From Hyphomicrobiales bacterium (GTDB taxonomy: Bacteria; Pseudomonadota; Alphaproteobacteria; Rhizobiales; Rhizobiaceae): 58,361 nucleotides of DNA. The stretch is from positions 369,360-427,720 of the forward strand of contig UBXM01000001.1 of NCBI GenBank assembly GCA_900469445.1. The letters run 5' to 3'. This document shows positions 15,622 to 24,653 of this stretch, in pieces (position 1 is the first letter of the stretch; every line of letters starts with the position of its first letter). The notes beneath the pieces were generated by a model. The model did no database searches, had not been told where the DNA came from, and worked only from the letters and a program-made list of their open reading frames with translations. Position numbers and translations under genes: made by a program.

Positions 15622-17502
15622 ATGATCAGGTATATTGAGAAACGCATACGCAGGCGTAAGAATTTAGGCACAATTCGCCTTAGTCTCAAGCTAGCAGCTG
15701 CCTTACTACCCGGGCGGGCAGAATCCAGACTGTCGCGCCTTATCTTCGAGGGCCGCTTCCTGGTAGAGACGAGCGCTCATGAATTCCAAACAGCTGAAGC
15801 CTTGCTCGCGCAGCGCCTGAGAAAAGCAAGTCTCCCCTTATGGATAGTCGGCTCGTATATTGCGAAAGTTGTCAACACTGGTCGGGCCAAGAGGCTTGAC
15901 GAGATCGCAGCAAGTGGTCGACTTTCTCAGGGCCCTTCGATGCTACTTAAAGCTGCGGTTCTCAGGCGGGCTGGAGAATTCGAGAAAGCCTTGCAGTGTT
16001 TACAAGATGGCAACAATTTGTCTGGCGCTACTCCTAGATATTTGGCCCTCGCACGTCGCAGCATCTATCATCAACTCCGTGATCACGAGCGGCTCGCCGA
16101 AGATGGCCTCGACTTTTTCCAAGGCGCCCCCGAGCATATCGACTTAAAATTCATTATTGCGATTGCCGCATCCGCCGAGGCAGCCAACCGAGAAGATTTT
16201 TTCGCTGCGGCAATCAACCGTCTGGCGGTGGACATCTCGCGTATCGAAGCGAGCCGGCGACTGTCACGGAAACATCTTGCAGATGTCGTGATTGCCAAAA
16301 TGACGCAATTTGATATCGATGGGGCAGAACAGTTTCTAAACCATGAGTTCGTGAGCAAAACTAGGCGTGCTACACGCCTCCGCAACCAACTTAAAGAAAT
16401 TAGGAAAGAGATTTTCGGCTTCGAACATGTAGTCGAAGCAGCCCGAAATCATATGGCCAATCGTGCGCTCGGCGTTTCGAAGTTGGACAAAACTCTCCCG
16501 GTTTTCATCGTTCCCGCGGCTGCGTTCCGTTCAAATAAAGTAGACTACCCAACCTTCAGGTCTGACATCAGATTTGTACTCAGAGCAATTACACAAGCTT
16601 TCGAAACGAATGGGATACAGTACCAAATCGCATCGAGGATCAGAACACACGGTATAGTCGATCTTCCAGTGCCATTCGTCTCATACCACACTGTTTCGAA
16701 TGGCACTTACGGCCTCCACTTCAAAGAGACTGACCGACCTTCCCTATTTAGTTTTGACAATCGTGGCTATGCAGGTTGGTCCAGTTTTTCAGCGTCACCC
16801 GTTGATAGGAGCGGATCAAACGAACTCGATGAAAGCGTTTCGGATTTATTCTTTCGTTCGGAACAAGCATCGATCATCGGCCCAGGCGTCACCAAATATG
16901 CGCAGCCCACAAAGGGTGAGCCGTTGCCGGATCGTTTTATTTTCGTAGCTTTGCAGCTTCCAGGCGATGCTGTAAGCGCACTGGCCTATCAAAGTCCGAC
17001 TCAAATGCTTGAAGAGGTGACGCGCGTAGCGCGTGATCATGGCCTCGCGGTTGTAGTAAAACGCCACCCCCTGTGCAAAGCCCTAGAGATCACTTCGCTG
17101 TTGACCACCCTTGAAACGCAGGATCACGTCTATGTTGTAGATGGTGACATCCATCACTTAATCGCGAATTCTGAAGCGGTCTGTGTCGTAAATTCGGGTG
17201 TAGGAGCAGAAGCACTGCTTCACGAAAAGCCAGTGTACGTATTTGGACGTTCAGATTATATGAATGCATGTATCGTGTGTGAGCAGCCTGGTGATTTCAC
17301 ATCAGAATTTTCTCTAGGAAAAAGTCGCCTTTCGAAACGCGACCTCCACAAGTTCTGGTACATTTATCGGAAACGCTATGCCGTAGATGTGACGCACCCT
17401 GAGTCCGCTTATGAAATTATATCCACGAAGCTTTTAACGCATCTTCGAGAATGCGGCCAACAAAATAGCGCTGAAAAAATTCCAGCCCTAGCACAACCTT
17501 AG
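15622..17502 (+). CDS. KpsS-like polysaccharide protein
   Basis: A 626-residue cytoplasmic protein. The N-terminal 280 residues are helical and TPR-like (pairs such as GEFEKALQCLQDGNNLSG). The C-terminal half resembles the capsule-synthesis (KpsS/LipB) domain: FVALQLPGDAVS, VVVKRHPLCK, VNSGVGAEALLHEKPVYVFGRSDY, all in the order also present in 11306-13792. Members of that family make the Kdo linker of capsules. It is the last gene before the tRNA scar, so it is island cargo. It lacks the GT-A domain present in the larger protein. Confidence 0.7.
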   Translation: MIRYIEKRIRRRKNLGTIRLSLKLAAALLPGRAESRLSRLIFEGRFLVETSAHEFQTAEALLAQRLRKASLPLWIVGSYIAKVVNTGRAKRLDEIAASGRLSQGPSMLLKAAVLRRAGEFEKALQCLQDGNNLSGATPRYLALARRSIYHQLRDHERLAEDGLDFFQGAPEHIDLKFIIAIAASAEAANREDFFAAAINRLAVDISRIEASRRLSRKHLADVVIAKMTQFDIDGAEQFLNHEFVSKTRRATRLRNQLKEIRKEIFGFEHVVEAARNHMANRALGVSKLDKTLPVFIVPAAAFRSNKVDYPTFRSDIRFVLRAITQAFETNGIQYQIASRIRTHGIVDLPVPFVSYHTVSNGTYGLHFKETDRPSLFSFDNRGYAGWSSFSASPVDRSGSNELDESVSDLFFRSEQASIIGPGVTKYAQPTKGEPLPDRFIFVALQLPGDAVSALAYQSPTQMLEEVTRVARDHGLAVVVKRHPLCKALEITSLLTTLETQDHVYVVDGDIHHLIANSEAVCVVNSGVGAEALLHEKPVYVFGRSDYMNACIVCEQPGDFTSEFSLGKSRLSKRDLHKFWYIYRKRYAVDVTHPESAYEIISTKLLTHLRECGQQNSAEKIPALAQP

Positions 17503-17557
17503 CACTTCGATCGAAATACCAATTGAATTTGAATGACTTAAGACCAATATATCCCAA

Positions 17558-17602
17558 TTCCGATTCCAAAGGTCACAGGTTCGAATCCTGTCGGGTGCGC
17601 CA
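17558..17602 (+). repeat. tRNA-Arg(CCG) 3' fragment, attachment-site scar
   Basis: The last 45 bases of a tRNA: anticodon loop TTCCGAT with CCG anticodon (17558-17564), anticodon stem TCCAA, variable AGGTC, T-arm ACAGG-TTCGAAT-CCTGT (17575-17591), acceptor CGGGTGC, discriminator G and encoded CCA (17600-17602). The five bases before the loop (CCCAA) do not pair with TCCAA, so the 5' half is absent. This is what an integrase leaves at the far end of an element inserted into a tRNA 3' end. The intact gene should lie left of the window. Confidence 0.8.
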
Positions 17603-17716
17603 TTTAAGCCTCTGATTTATTTGTTAAACGGCACTATTTGCCGGATATATTGCCCTGTCGGACCTCCTGGGCTTTCGAGCCGGAGTTTCGTGATATTTTC
17701 AGCCATAGAAGACGAA

Positions 17717-18253
17717 ATGATAAAGACAAAGCGCTCAGGCTTGTGCCGATACCTCGAAATAACGATTGCCAGCGGCTTCTGCGCTGCCGTTCTAAATGCC
17801 GCCCCAACCGTCGCGGCGCCGATCGACATGACGGTTGACCGCCTTTTAACGATCTGTGAATCGCAAACCGTTCAAGCCGCGCAGGGAAAAGGCGAAGAGC
17901 TTGGCTGGCAGCGGCTGACCGATGCGGAAATAGAGGAATGGCGCACCCATTTCTTCGGCCAGAATATCGCAACGATGGAAATCGTCGGCTGGCGGCGCGA
18001 GAAGAACGGAAGACCAGAGTCCTTGTCGTTCTGGGCCACCAAAGATCAAAACCAATATCGGACATGCTTGTATTCGACGAAGAAATCCGTCGGCTTGCTG
18101 GACGGCCTGTCGGAGCGGCTTGGCACACCAGACAAACTCGACAGAAACGACGCGACGGACAATACAACCGCCTGGTGGATCCGAGATCCGCTCGAATATT
18201 CTCTTGTCCAGGTAGGCGCAGCGGCGATTGTCACCATCAGCCCGAAGCGATGA
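17717..18253 (+). CDS. Secreted hypothetical protein
   Basis: A 178-residue protein of unknown function, the first gene to the right of the island scar. A hydrophobic stretch at residues 14-34 ending in AAPTVAAP suggests a signal peptide and periplasmic location. The body is soluble, with an LLTICESQ segment and two cysteines (in LLTICES and YRTCLYS) that could form a disulfide. The ATG at 17717 gives the best signal peptide. No family recognised. Confidence 0.6.
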   Translation: MIKTKRSGLCRYLEITIASGFCAAVLNAAPTVAAPIDMTVDRLLTICESQTVQAAQGKGEELGWQRLTDAEIEEWRTHFFGQNIATMEIVGWRREKNGRPESLSFWATKDQNQYRTCLYSTKKSVGLLDGLSERLGTPDKLDRNDATDNTTAWWIRDPLEYSLVQVGAAAIVTISPKR

Positions 18254-18587
18254 GGCGACGCCCCTCCCAATTGAGATGACACTAAAATCGGCCTGCAACA
18301 TCGATCGCAAGATGATGATTGCCCGACCGGAAGGCGGCCTGTCTCGGCCGTCAAAAACCGATCGTCATCGATGTCATCGTATTCCCAGCTACTCCCGCCT
18401 ATCTGTTCGACAGCCCGCAGGCACGCATAGTGCAACCTTAAGTCTACATTACGATTCATGCTTCAGAACAAGAAGAATCGACACCATTGTAATTGAGCGT
18501 AAACCTTATTTTGCTTCCGAATCGAAACAACTCCCCTAAACTAGACTTCTATGCTTAAATAGACTTGGGGAAAATCGGGAGGGGACA
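18254..18587. other. Intergenic region without visible feature
   Basis: No ORF of protein-like composition, hairpin with T-run or known motif is seen here. The last 60 bases are AT-rich and probably hold the promoter of the small gene at 18588. Confidence 0.4.
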
Positions 18588-18803
18588 ATGCTCACTGACT
18601 TGGCGCAGCGGCTGGCCGACTGCCATGACATCACCAATGAAAGACTTGAAGCCGTGCTCATATACCTGCACGCGAAGCTGGCGCGCGAGAGGGAGGAAGA
18701 ACGCACTACGTCGTTTATCGCCTTCAAATCACTGCGGCTCATCGAAGAAAGCTTGAGAATTCGCGGGACAGAAACGGCGCATCTGGATCAGGACGCGGGC
18801 TAG
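18588..18803 (+). CDS. Small hypothetical protein
   Basis: A 71-residue, helical, charged protein (LAQRLADCHDITNERLEAVLIYLHAKLAREREEE) of unknown function. GGGAGGGG lies a few bases upstream of the ATG, a strong ribosome binding site, and the codon use looks normal for the chromosome. No family recognised. Confidence 0.55.
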   Translation: MLTDLAQRLADCHDITNERLEAVLIYLHAKLAREREEERTTSFIAFKSLRLIEESLRIRGTETAHLDQDAG

Positions 18804-18898
18804 AAACACCTGAAATCGTCGGGCAGCGGCGGTTCGCCGTAAGCACCGGCCACGCCTATGGATAGGCGCGTGTTGACGACAGGCGTCCTGATACAAAA

Positions 18899-18922
18899 AA
18901 AGCCCGGATCGCTCCGGGCTTT
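18899..18922 (-). terminator. Rho-independent terminator of the porin gene
   Basis: AAAGCCCGGA / TCCGGGCTTT stem of 10 bp with a 4-base loop, followed on the minus strand by a run of T. It lies 24 bases beyond the porin stop codon. Confidence 0.85.
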
Positions 18923-18945
18923 CGTTTGGCGTAATGTCGTTCGAA

Positions 18946-20016
18946 TTAGAACGAGCGCTGCAGACGCAGGAAACCGTCCCACTTGTCGGCAGAACGCGCG
19001 CCGTTGTCGACGTCGGTGTAGTTGACGGTCGCCTTGGCAGCGAGGTTCTGGGTGATTGCGTAGTCAGCCGTCAGGCCAACGCGCCATGCGTCACCACCGT
19101 CGAAGTCGCCGTCGTTGTCGATCGTGATGTTATCCCAGTACTGGGCGCCCGGTGCGATCGAGAACTTGTCGGTAACCTTGATTGCGTATTCCGCACCAAC
19201 CGTCCACTCGGAAGCGTCGAAGTAGCGGTTTTCGCCGAATGCGTAGGCAGCGAAGATGCCGAGCGAGCCCGGGCCGATGTCAGCCGACAGCGTGGAAGCG
19301 AGAGCTGCATTTTCGCGGTCGAAATCGTAACCAGCGAAGAAGTCGAGCGTTACGCCACCGAACTTGCCGGTGATGACGCCGTTGATGCCGATTTCGTCCT
19401 GGCCGTGACCGGTGCCACGAACGTCGTCCTTCCAGCCATCCTGCGAATCGAAGGCGTCAACCTGACCGTAAACCGAGAAAGCACCGCCGTCATAGGTGTA
19501 ACGGATGGAGTTGTTCAGCGTGTCGCCACCGAAGCCGCCGTTGTTGAACGGAGCGTCGTCGGCCAGAACGGTTTCGCCCGGAAGACCGTTGTCGAAGTAG
19601 TTGTAGAAGTAACCGACGCGGAAGCCGCCGAGCTCGATGTAGGTTTCGTTCAGAGCAAAGTCGCTCGAGTCGTCATTGTTGTTGGCGCGAAGCGTGATGC
19701 GCGAAGCCAGTGCACCGAATTCGGTGTCGGACTTTGCGTCGAGACGCAGCTGGGCGCGGGTGTTGGTGCGGTAACCAGCTTCATCACCGGACAGTTCATC
19801 GTCGCTGCGGCCATCGAGCTGAACGCGGACATAACCGCCGATCTTGAGGCAGGTTTCGGTGCCCGGGATGTAGAAGTAGCCGGTGCCGAAGGCGTCACAA
19901 ACGCGGACATATTCCATCGGCTCGGGCTCTGCCGCGACGATCGCATCGGCAGCCTGCGCGCCGGATACTGCTGCGAGAGCTGCAGCGGAGCCGAGAAGAA
20001 GGCTCTTGATGTTCAT
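18946..20016 (-). CDS. Outer-membrane porin, RopA/Omp2 family
   Basis: A 356-residue general porin of the alphaproteobacterial family. It has a signal peptide (MNIKSLLLGSAAALAAVSGAQA, cut before ADAIVAAEP) and the family hallmark 'YVRVCDAFGTGYFYIPGTETCLKIGG', in which two cysteines form the conserved disulfide. The body alternates amphipathic strands and the chain ends in FLRLQRSF with the terminal phenylalanine recognised by the BAM machinery. The ATG at 20016 is used because it begins the signal peptide; another at 20028 is four codons earlier. Monocistronic, with its own terminator. Confidence 0.95.
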   Translation of the reverse strand: MNIKSLLLGSAAALAAVSGAQAADAIVAAEPEPMEYVRVCDAFGTGYFYIPGTETCLKIGGYVRVQLDGRSDDELSGDEAGYRTNTRAQLRLDAKSDTEFGALASRITLRANNNDDSSDFALNETYIELGGFRVGYFYNYFDNGLPGETVLADDAPFNNGGFGGDTLNNSIRYTYDGGAFSVYGQVDAFDSQDGWKDDVRGTGHGQDEIGINGVITGKFGGVTLDFFAGYDFDRENAALASTLSADIGPGSLGIFAAYAFGENRYFDASEWTVGAEYAIKVTDKFSIAPGAQYWDNITIDNDGDFDGGDAWRVGLTADYAITQNLAAKATVNYTDVDNGARSADKWDGFLRLQRSF

Positions 20017-20392
20017 TATGATCTCCATTCAGACGATGGAACGCGGCCAAGAGCCATATCCACCAAATTAAAAAAACCGAAGGCATGTTCGGTGTGAGAG
20101 GAATACGAAGGCCCGCCACGCGACGGAAGCGTGACCTCCCGCCGGCATTGAAAGAAGGAGATGCGGCATCAGCGGATGTTGCGTATGGGCATCGGTTTGT
20201 AACCGTACGTAATTTAATGGTAATCAAACGGTATCCGATGCCGGAGACGGCCACGCTTCTGCGACAAAGCAGAAGATCGCGCGCGCTCACCTCGATCCTG
20301 TCACGACCACCCGATTCGAGCGGTCGCTGGCCACGAGCATTCCTGATTACAAAGGGTTGGCAACGTCGCGGAGCCGCCGCAAAGGCAGGATT
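20017..20392. promoter_or_regulatory. Region between histidine kinase 3' end and porin 5' end
   Basis: About 375 bases without a convincing gene. It should hold the porin promoter (a porin of this abundance needs a strong one) and the end of the two-component operon. No clear terminator hairpin was found. Confidence 0.4.
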
Positions 20393-21760
20393 TCAGGCCG
20401 CGTCGGCATGATCCAGCAGCCGCGGCAGGATGATCACCGCACGGGCTCCTCCCGAATCGGCCTCTTCGTAGCGGATCTTCCCCTGGTGCGCGTCAATGAT
20501 CGACTTGGCGAGAGACAGACCAAGGCCGCTTCCGCCCGTATCCCTGCTGCGTGATTCCTCAAGCCGAACGAACGGATTGAAGATACGGGTCCGATCGGCC
20601 TCGGGAACACCCGGACCATCGTCATCGATCAGGAGGCAGACATCCGCCATCGCCGGGCGAATGAATATCCGCGCCCGGTGGCCATATCGCAGGGCGTTCT
20701 CCACGACGTTGCGCAGCGCCCGTTTTAACGCGGCCCGACGCCCATAGATGAAGAAGCGATGCGGGTTGACCAGGGTTATATCGCCTCCTGCGACACTCAG
20801 ATCACCCACCAGTTCGTCCATCAGGTCTTCGAGCTTGAACACGACTTCCGGTTCCGTCGTATCGTTACCGCGCGACAGCGAGAGCGCGCCATCCACCAGT
20901 TCCTGGATTTCGTCGAGGCAAACGCCGAGCCGGTCCTTTGAATCGCCGTCCTCGAGAAGCTCTATTCTTAGCCGCATGGCCGTTATCGGAGACTTCAGAT
21001 CGTGCCCGATCGCTGCAAGCATTCTGGCGCGCTCATTGAGCAATCTGGTGAGGCGCTCCGCCATGTCATTGAATGCATGCGTAAGTTTCCTCAGCTCGGA
21101 AGGACCGGAGGAAGAAATAGGCTCCAGTTTCTTGCTTCGGCCCAGATTGTCGGCAGCATTCGACAGATGAAGAAGCGGTGTCGTTATCTTTGCGACGATG
21201 ATCCAGACAACCGCGACGACAATCGAGACGGTTGCAAAAAAAGTCGCCAGAAGCTGCCAGGTCCATGGTTTCGGCAAACGCAGCACATCGCGCGCGGTCA
21301 GCCATCGCCCGTCGTCGAGCATGATCGAGGCCAAAAGCACCAGGCGACGGCCCGGTTTCTCCGCATGGTCCGTCATCTGGGACCGTTTACCGCTTTCCGC
21401 GGCCGCAAGGATGAAGCCATTCCCGAGAGAAAGGCCGAACTTGTTTTTCAGCAAGATGGCGAGATCGCCGGATAGCTGCAGCTCGTCCCTCACCTGCGGA
21501 GCCGCTTGGGAAATCGTGAATTGCATCCCCCATTCCGACGGCGTCTTCAGGATCATGTCCCAGTCGGTCGTCGGCAGGGTTTTCAGAAGCTTTGCGGTCG
21601 TGAGCAGTCGTTCGACTGCGTCGAAGGCGCGATAATCGAGAAGCTGCCTGTTTTTGTCATGCAGGAAATACGAAATGCTGAGCATCTGCGCCACAAGCAA
21701 GCAGCCAAGGAGCAACAGGATGAGCTGTCCTCGAACACTTTGAGGGACGCCGATTTTCAT
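20393..21760 (-). CDS. Sensor histidine kinase
   Basis: A 455-residue membrane kinase. Two transmembrane segments (about 12-28 and 170-195) bracket a periplasmic domain of about 140 residues; a HAMP linker follows, then the phosphoacceptor helix with GHDLKSPITAMRLRIE, and the ATPase domain with NVVENALRYG (N box), DDGPGVP (G1) and GGSGLGLSLAKSII (G2). It starts three bases after the response-regulator stop, so the pair is one operon. By arrangement it senses an envelope signal and phosphorylates the partner at 21764-22486. The stimulus is unknown; the porin gene downstream on the same strand is a plausible target by analogy with EnvZ/OmpR, which is inference. Confidence 0.92.
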   Translation of the reverse strand: MKIGVPQSVRGQLILLLLGCLLVAQMLSISYFLHDKNRQLLDYRAFDAVERLLTTAKLLKTLPTTDWDMILKTPSEWGMQFTISQAAPQVRDELQLSGDLAILLKNKFGLSLGNGFILAAAESGKRSQMTDHAEKPGRRLVLLASIMLDDGRWLTARDVLRLPKPWTWQLLATFFATVSIVVAVVWIIVAKITTPLLHLSNAADNLGRSKKLEPISSSGPSELRKLTHAFNDMAERLTRLLNERARMLAAIGHDLKSPITAMRLRIELLEDGDSKDRLGVCLDEIQELVDGALSLSRGNDTTEPEVVFKLEDLMDELVGDLSVAGGDITLVNPHRFFIYGRRAALKRALRNVVENALRYGHRARIFIRPAMADVCLLIDDDGPGVPEADRTRIFNPFVRLEESRSRDTGGSGLGLSLAKSIIDAHQGKIRYEEADSGGARAVIILPRLLDHADAA

Positions 21761-21763
21761 GTG

Positions 21764-22486
21764 TCAGGCTCTGGTCACATCCGCGACAAGGCAATATCCG
21801 CCGCCGCGCACAGTAATGATGAGTTCCGGACGATCCTTACTCTGTTCTATCTTTCTTCGCAAACGGCTGACCTGATTGTCTATGGCGCGATCGAATGGAC
21901 CGGCGCTGCGTGCGGATGTCAGCTCAAGCAGCCTTTCTCGCGACAGGATGACCCTCGGCCGCTCCAGAAACGCCATCAGCAGCTGAAAGTCGGCAACGGT
22001 AAGCGGCGTCTCGACGCCATTGTCGTCAACCAGGCAGCGCCGGTCTATCTGCAGGGACCAGCTGCCGAAGCGAAGCACCTGACCTCCGTGATCGCCACCC
22101 AAGGACGGGGCAGACGGCTCGTAACGCCTCAAGATGGCCTTGATCCTGGCAACAACCTCGCGCGGATTGAACGGCTTGGCGAGGTAATCATCCGCACCGA
22201 GCTCGAGCCCGATGATCCGGTCAGTTTCCTCGTTGAGTGCGCTCAGCATCAGGATCGGGATTTTGCTTGAGGCTCGCAGTCGATGGCAAATGGCCAGCCC
22301 ATCTTCGCCTGGCATCATGACGTCGAGGATTACCAGGTCGAACGCACCCGACATCAGCACCCGGTCCATCTCCTTGCCGCCGTCGACGGCGACAGCCCGC
22401 ATACCTACCTTCTCCAGGTAAAGCTTCAGCGCGTCGCGGGTTTGAGCGTGATCGTCAACGATCAGAATACTGGGAGAGCTTGCCAT
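21764..22486 (-). CDS. OmpR-family response regulator
   Basis: A 240-residue regulator. The receiver domain has the acidic pair in IVDDHAQT, the phosphoacceptor aspartate in DLVILDVMMPGEDG, the threonine/serine in ILMLSALN and the lysine in DDYLAKPFNPRE. The C-terminal half is a winged helix (LTVADFQLLMAFLERPRVILSRERLLEL ... VSRLRRKIE). It is the first gene of the operon with the kinase. Confidence 0.93.
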   Translation of the reverse strand: MASSPSILIVDDHAQTRDALKLYLEKVGMRAVAVDGGKEMDRVLMSGAFDLVILDVMMPGEDGLAICHRLRASSKIPILMLSALNEETDRIIGLELGADDYLAKPFNPREVVARIKAILRRYEPSAPSLGGDHGGQVLRFGSWSLQIDRRCLVDDNGVETPLTVADFQLLMAFLERPRVILSRERLLELTSARSAGPFDRAIDNQVSRLRRKIEQSKDRPELIITVRGGGYCLVADVTRA

Positions 22487-22928
22487 AAAAGCGATTTATC
22501 CGATCGAATTTTGCAGCGCACCAGAAATTTTGTAACGGCATGTCGCAGAGAGCTTCCGTGCGACACCAAGATACCATTCTGGCTTTTCTCAGGGATAATC
22601 CGGAGACAAACATTCGCTATAACCGCGATGTCAATATCGTGTCGAAGGATTTGCATTCCTGTCCCCGGTCAACTGACAGGGAATGCCCCTTCATTGATAT
22701 TGGCGCCGTGAAAAGAACCACCTTTCATGGCTGTCAGCTTTGGAAGCGCAACTGTAAATGCCGGTTTGATCTCGACCTCCAGTCAGGACACCACCCAGTT
22801 GCGCTTCCAGCCCTTTCCGACGGTCTGTCGCAAGTCTATTATTCTTCCTTTGCCCAGCGGCATGAATTAGACTGGCCTTACAGAGTTTTCTCTCTGCGGA
22901 ATTCACGCTGATCGAAGGGTTCTGCGCA
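22487..22928. promoter_or_regulatory. Divergent intergenic region, regulator/lipoprotein
   Basis: About 440 bases between the divergent response regulator and lipoprotein genes. A 123-codon open frame here has no protein-like composition. Promoters for both directions are expected; no motif stands out. Confidence 0.4.
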
Positions 22929-23222
22929 ATGAAAAGACTGCTTGTCGTCGCCGTTACGGCCTTCATCCTCACGGCCTGCAATTCCACGGGCAACCCCGAA
23001 CTCCGCGCGATGGACTACGGCCCCGGTATCGTTCCTATCAAAGGCAGCATCACTTACGGTGGCCAACCGAAAAGCCGGTCTGGCAGGTTGCCGGCGGGAT
23101 CCACCTTCACGCACGACTTCTACAGTCGCTTTGGAGATCGCGTCGAGGAGCGCTACCGCGTGCTGGAAGACGGCAGCCTCGATATCTTCAGCCGCAAGAT
23201 CTCATCGATCAACATCCGCTAA
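22929..23222 (+). CDS. Small lipoprotein
   Basis: A 97-residue protein. The lipobox LTAC (residues 15-18 after MKRLLVVAVTAFI) marks it for lipid attachment, and the following N-S-T does not have an inner-membrane retention aspartate, so an outer-membrane location is likely. The rest is basic and ends in LDIFSRKISSINIR. No further family assignment. Confidence 0.75.
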   Translation: MKRLLVVAVTAFILTACNSTGNPELRAMDYGPGIVPIKGSITYGGQPKSRSGRLPAGSTFTHDFYSRFGDRVEERYRVLEDGSLDIFSRKISSINIR

Positions 23223-23318
23223 ACGTCTCAAGGCCTGTGCCGTGACGGCTGGCCGGACGACGGAACAGACGCTCCCGGCAACCGTTTTCCTCCCAAGAAC
23301 AACAGAACGGAGGCGACC

Positions 23319-23498
23319 ATGGTCAAGGACAAGGACGCGCGCGAAGCAGTTGAACGCGGAAGCGCTGAGGCCGGAAGGGGCCGAAATCCCGCAGCAGGCC
23401 CTCATGCCAAGGACCATCTGACGGACCACGACAAGACACCCGGCACCGGCTCGCTGCCCGCAAAAGACAGCAAGGATACCGATTCCGGCCCCGAGTGA
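23319..23498 (+). CDS. Small hydrophilic protein
   Basis: A 59-residue protein with almost no hydrophobic residues; it is rich in Asp, Lys, Gly and His (HAKDHLTDHDKTPGTG). GGAGG six bases before the ATG is a good ribosome binding site. The composition suggests an intrinsically disordered, perhaps stress-related protein of the kind seen in rhizobia; that is inference. Confidence 0.5.
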   Translation: MVKDKDAREAVERGSAEAGRGRNPAAGPHAKDHLTDHDKTPGTGSLPAKDSKDTDSGPE

Positions 23499-23647
23499 TC
23501 CGCAATGAGTGATCCCGGATGAGCCATCCGCTATGAGCGATCTCGCAATCGACCGCCGCTTTCCGCATGGGGGCGGCGCCATCAGCCCACTTGCCCGCCC
23601 CCGTCTGCCCGGTTAACACCGCATGACGACAACACGGGCAAGACGCA

Positions 23648-24037
23648 ATGGCGGGAGAAACCATCACACTTTATGAGGCGATCGGCGGCGATGCGACGGT
23701 GCGCGCCCTGACAAGACGTTTCTACGAGCTGATGGATACGCTACCCGAGGCGAAGAACTGCCGGGCAATCCATCCGCCGAGCCTCGAAAGCAGCGAAGAA
23801 AAACTCCGCGAATACCTGACCGGTTATCTCGGCGGCCCACCCGTCTATGTCGAGAAATACGGACATCCGCGCCTGCGCTCCCGCCATTTCGGCGCGGGCA
23901 TCGGCCCCGCCGAACGCGACGAGTGGCTGCTGTGCTTCAGGCGCGCACTGGACGAAACGATCGAAAATCCAAAACTTCGCGATATCATCTGGCCGCCCAT
24001 AGAACGGCTTGGCCATCACATGCAGAACAGGGAATAG
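23648..24037 (+). CDS. Group II truncated haemoglobin
   Basis: A 129-residue two-over-two globin. It has TLYEAIGGDATVRALTRRFYE at the start, the YGHPRLRSRHF segment carrying the proximal histidine, and RDEWLLCFRRAL with the TrpG8 conserved in group II. The haem protein binds oxygen and detoxifies or senses NO or peroxide. It is followed by a TTG start four bases after its stop, so it probably shares a transcript with the DUF423 gene. Confidence 0.88.
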   Translation: MAGETITLYEAIGGDATVRALTRRFYELMDTLPEAKNCRAIHPPSLESSEEKLREYLTGYLGGPPVYVEKYGHPRLRSRHFGAGIGPAERDEWLLCFRRALDETIENPKLRDIIWPPIERLGHHMQNRE

Positions 24038-24041
24038 GCTC

Positions 24042-24410
24042 TTGGAAAGCTTGGCAAAACTGCGACCGTTGATTCTGCTCGTGAGCGGGCTGACGGGCCT
24101 TTCGGGCGTGGCGCTCGCAGCCGCCGCAAGTCATGGCGGCGACACGCATTTTCTCGGCAACGCATCGACCATGTGCCTTGCCCACGCACCGGTTCTGCTG
24201 GCGCTTTACATCGGCCACGCGACATTCCGCACAGCGACGCTCGCAGCCCTCGTCCTCGGCCTTGGCACGATCGTCTTTGCCGGCGATCTCGTCGCGCGGC
24301 ATTATCTCGGCGACCGGCTTTTCCCGTTCGCGGCACCGATGGGCGGTTCTCTGATGATGTTCGGCTGGCTGCTGATCGCTGCCGGCGCCTTCTTCGGGCG
24401 CCGCAGCTGA
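24042..24410 (+). CDS. DUF423 membrane protein
   Basis: A 122-residue inner-membrane protein with four hydrophobic segments, of the DUF423 (YgdD/TMEM256-like) family. The core motif AAASHG (in ALAAAASHGGDT) and GDLVARHYLGDRLFPFAAPMGG match the family. The start is TTG at 24042 with AGGGAATAGG just upstream; a start at 24009 would overlap the globin gene. Function unknown. Confidence 0.8.
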   Translation: MESLAKLRPLILLVSGLTGLSGVALAAAASHGGDTHFLGNASTMCLAHAPVLLALYIGHATFRTATLAALVLGLGTIVFAGDLVARHYLGDRLFPFAAPMGGSLMMFGWLLIAAGAFFGRRS

Positions 24411-24431
24411 CAGGGAATATCTGCGGCCGGA

Positions 24432-24653
24432 CTACCGGCGGAACGACAGCACCTTGCCCGCTTCCCAGGATGGAACGGTCGTGGCGCTCACGGTTGCATG
24501 AGCCGGAAAACGAATGACATTGTCATTGTGCCGGTCGTCCCGGCCTCGACTGACCAGAAGCTCGTAGAGCTCCGGCACCAGCCCCTCCCCGTTCTGCTCC
24601 GCCAGCTTGTGCAGGCCGATAAACAGGCTGGGGTCAGGACGCTCGTCTCTCAT
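24432..24653 (-). CDS. Small hypothetical protein
   Basis: A 73-residue soluble protein (LFIGLHKLAEQNGEGLVPELYELLVSRGRDDRHNDNVIRFP). It overlaps the end of the DUF2325 gene by 20 bases on the same strand, so it is probably co-translated with it. No family recognised. Confidence 0.5.
   Translation of the reverse strand: MRDERPDPSLFIGLHKLAEQNGEGLVPELYELLVSRGRDDRHNDNVIRFPAHATVSATTVPSWEAGKVLSFRR

Noticed and set aside
1..17602. Insertion sequence or transposase
   Set aside because: No DDE transposase or terminal repeats with target duplication found; mobility here rests on Rep and the tyrosine recombinase.
18934..20097. 387-codon plus-strand open frame over the porin gene
   Set aside because: It is the antisense shadow of the porin: valine- and glutamate-rich, low complexity, without any family motif, while the minus strand has a complete porin.
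22540..22911. 123-codon frame between response regulator and lipoprotein
   Set aside because: No protein-like composition and no ribosome binding site; left as intergenic.
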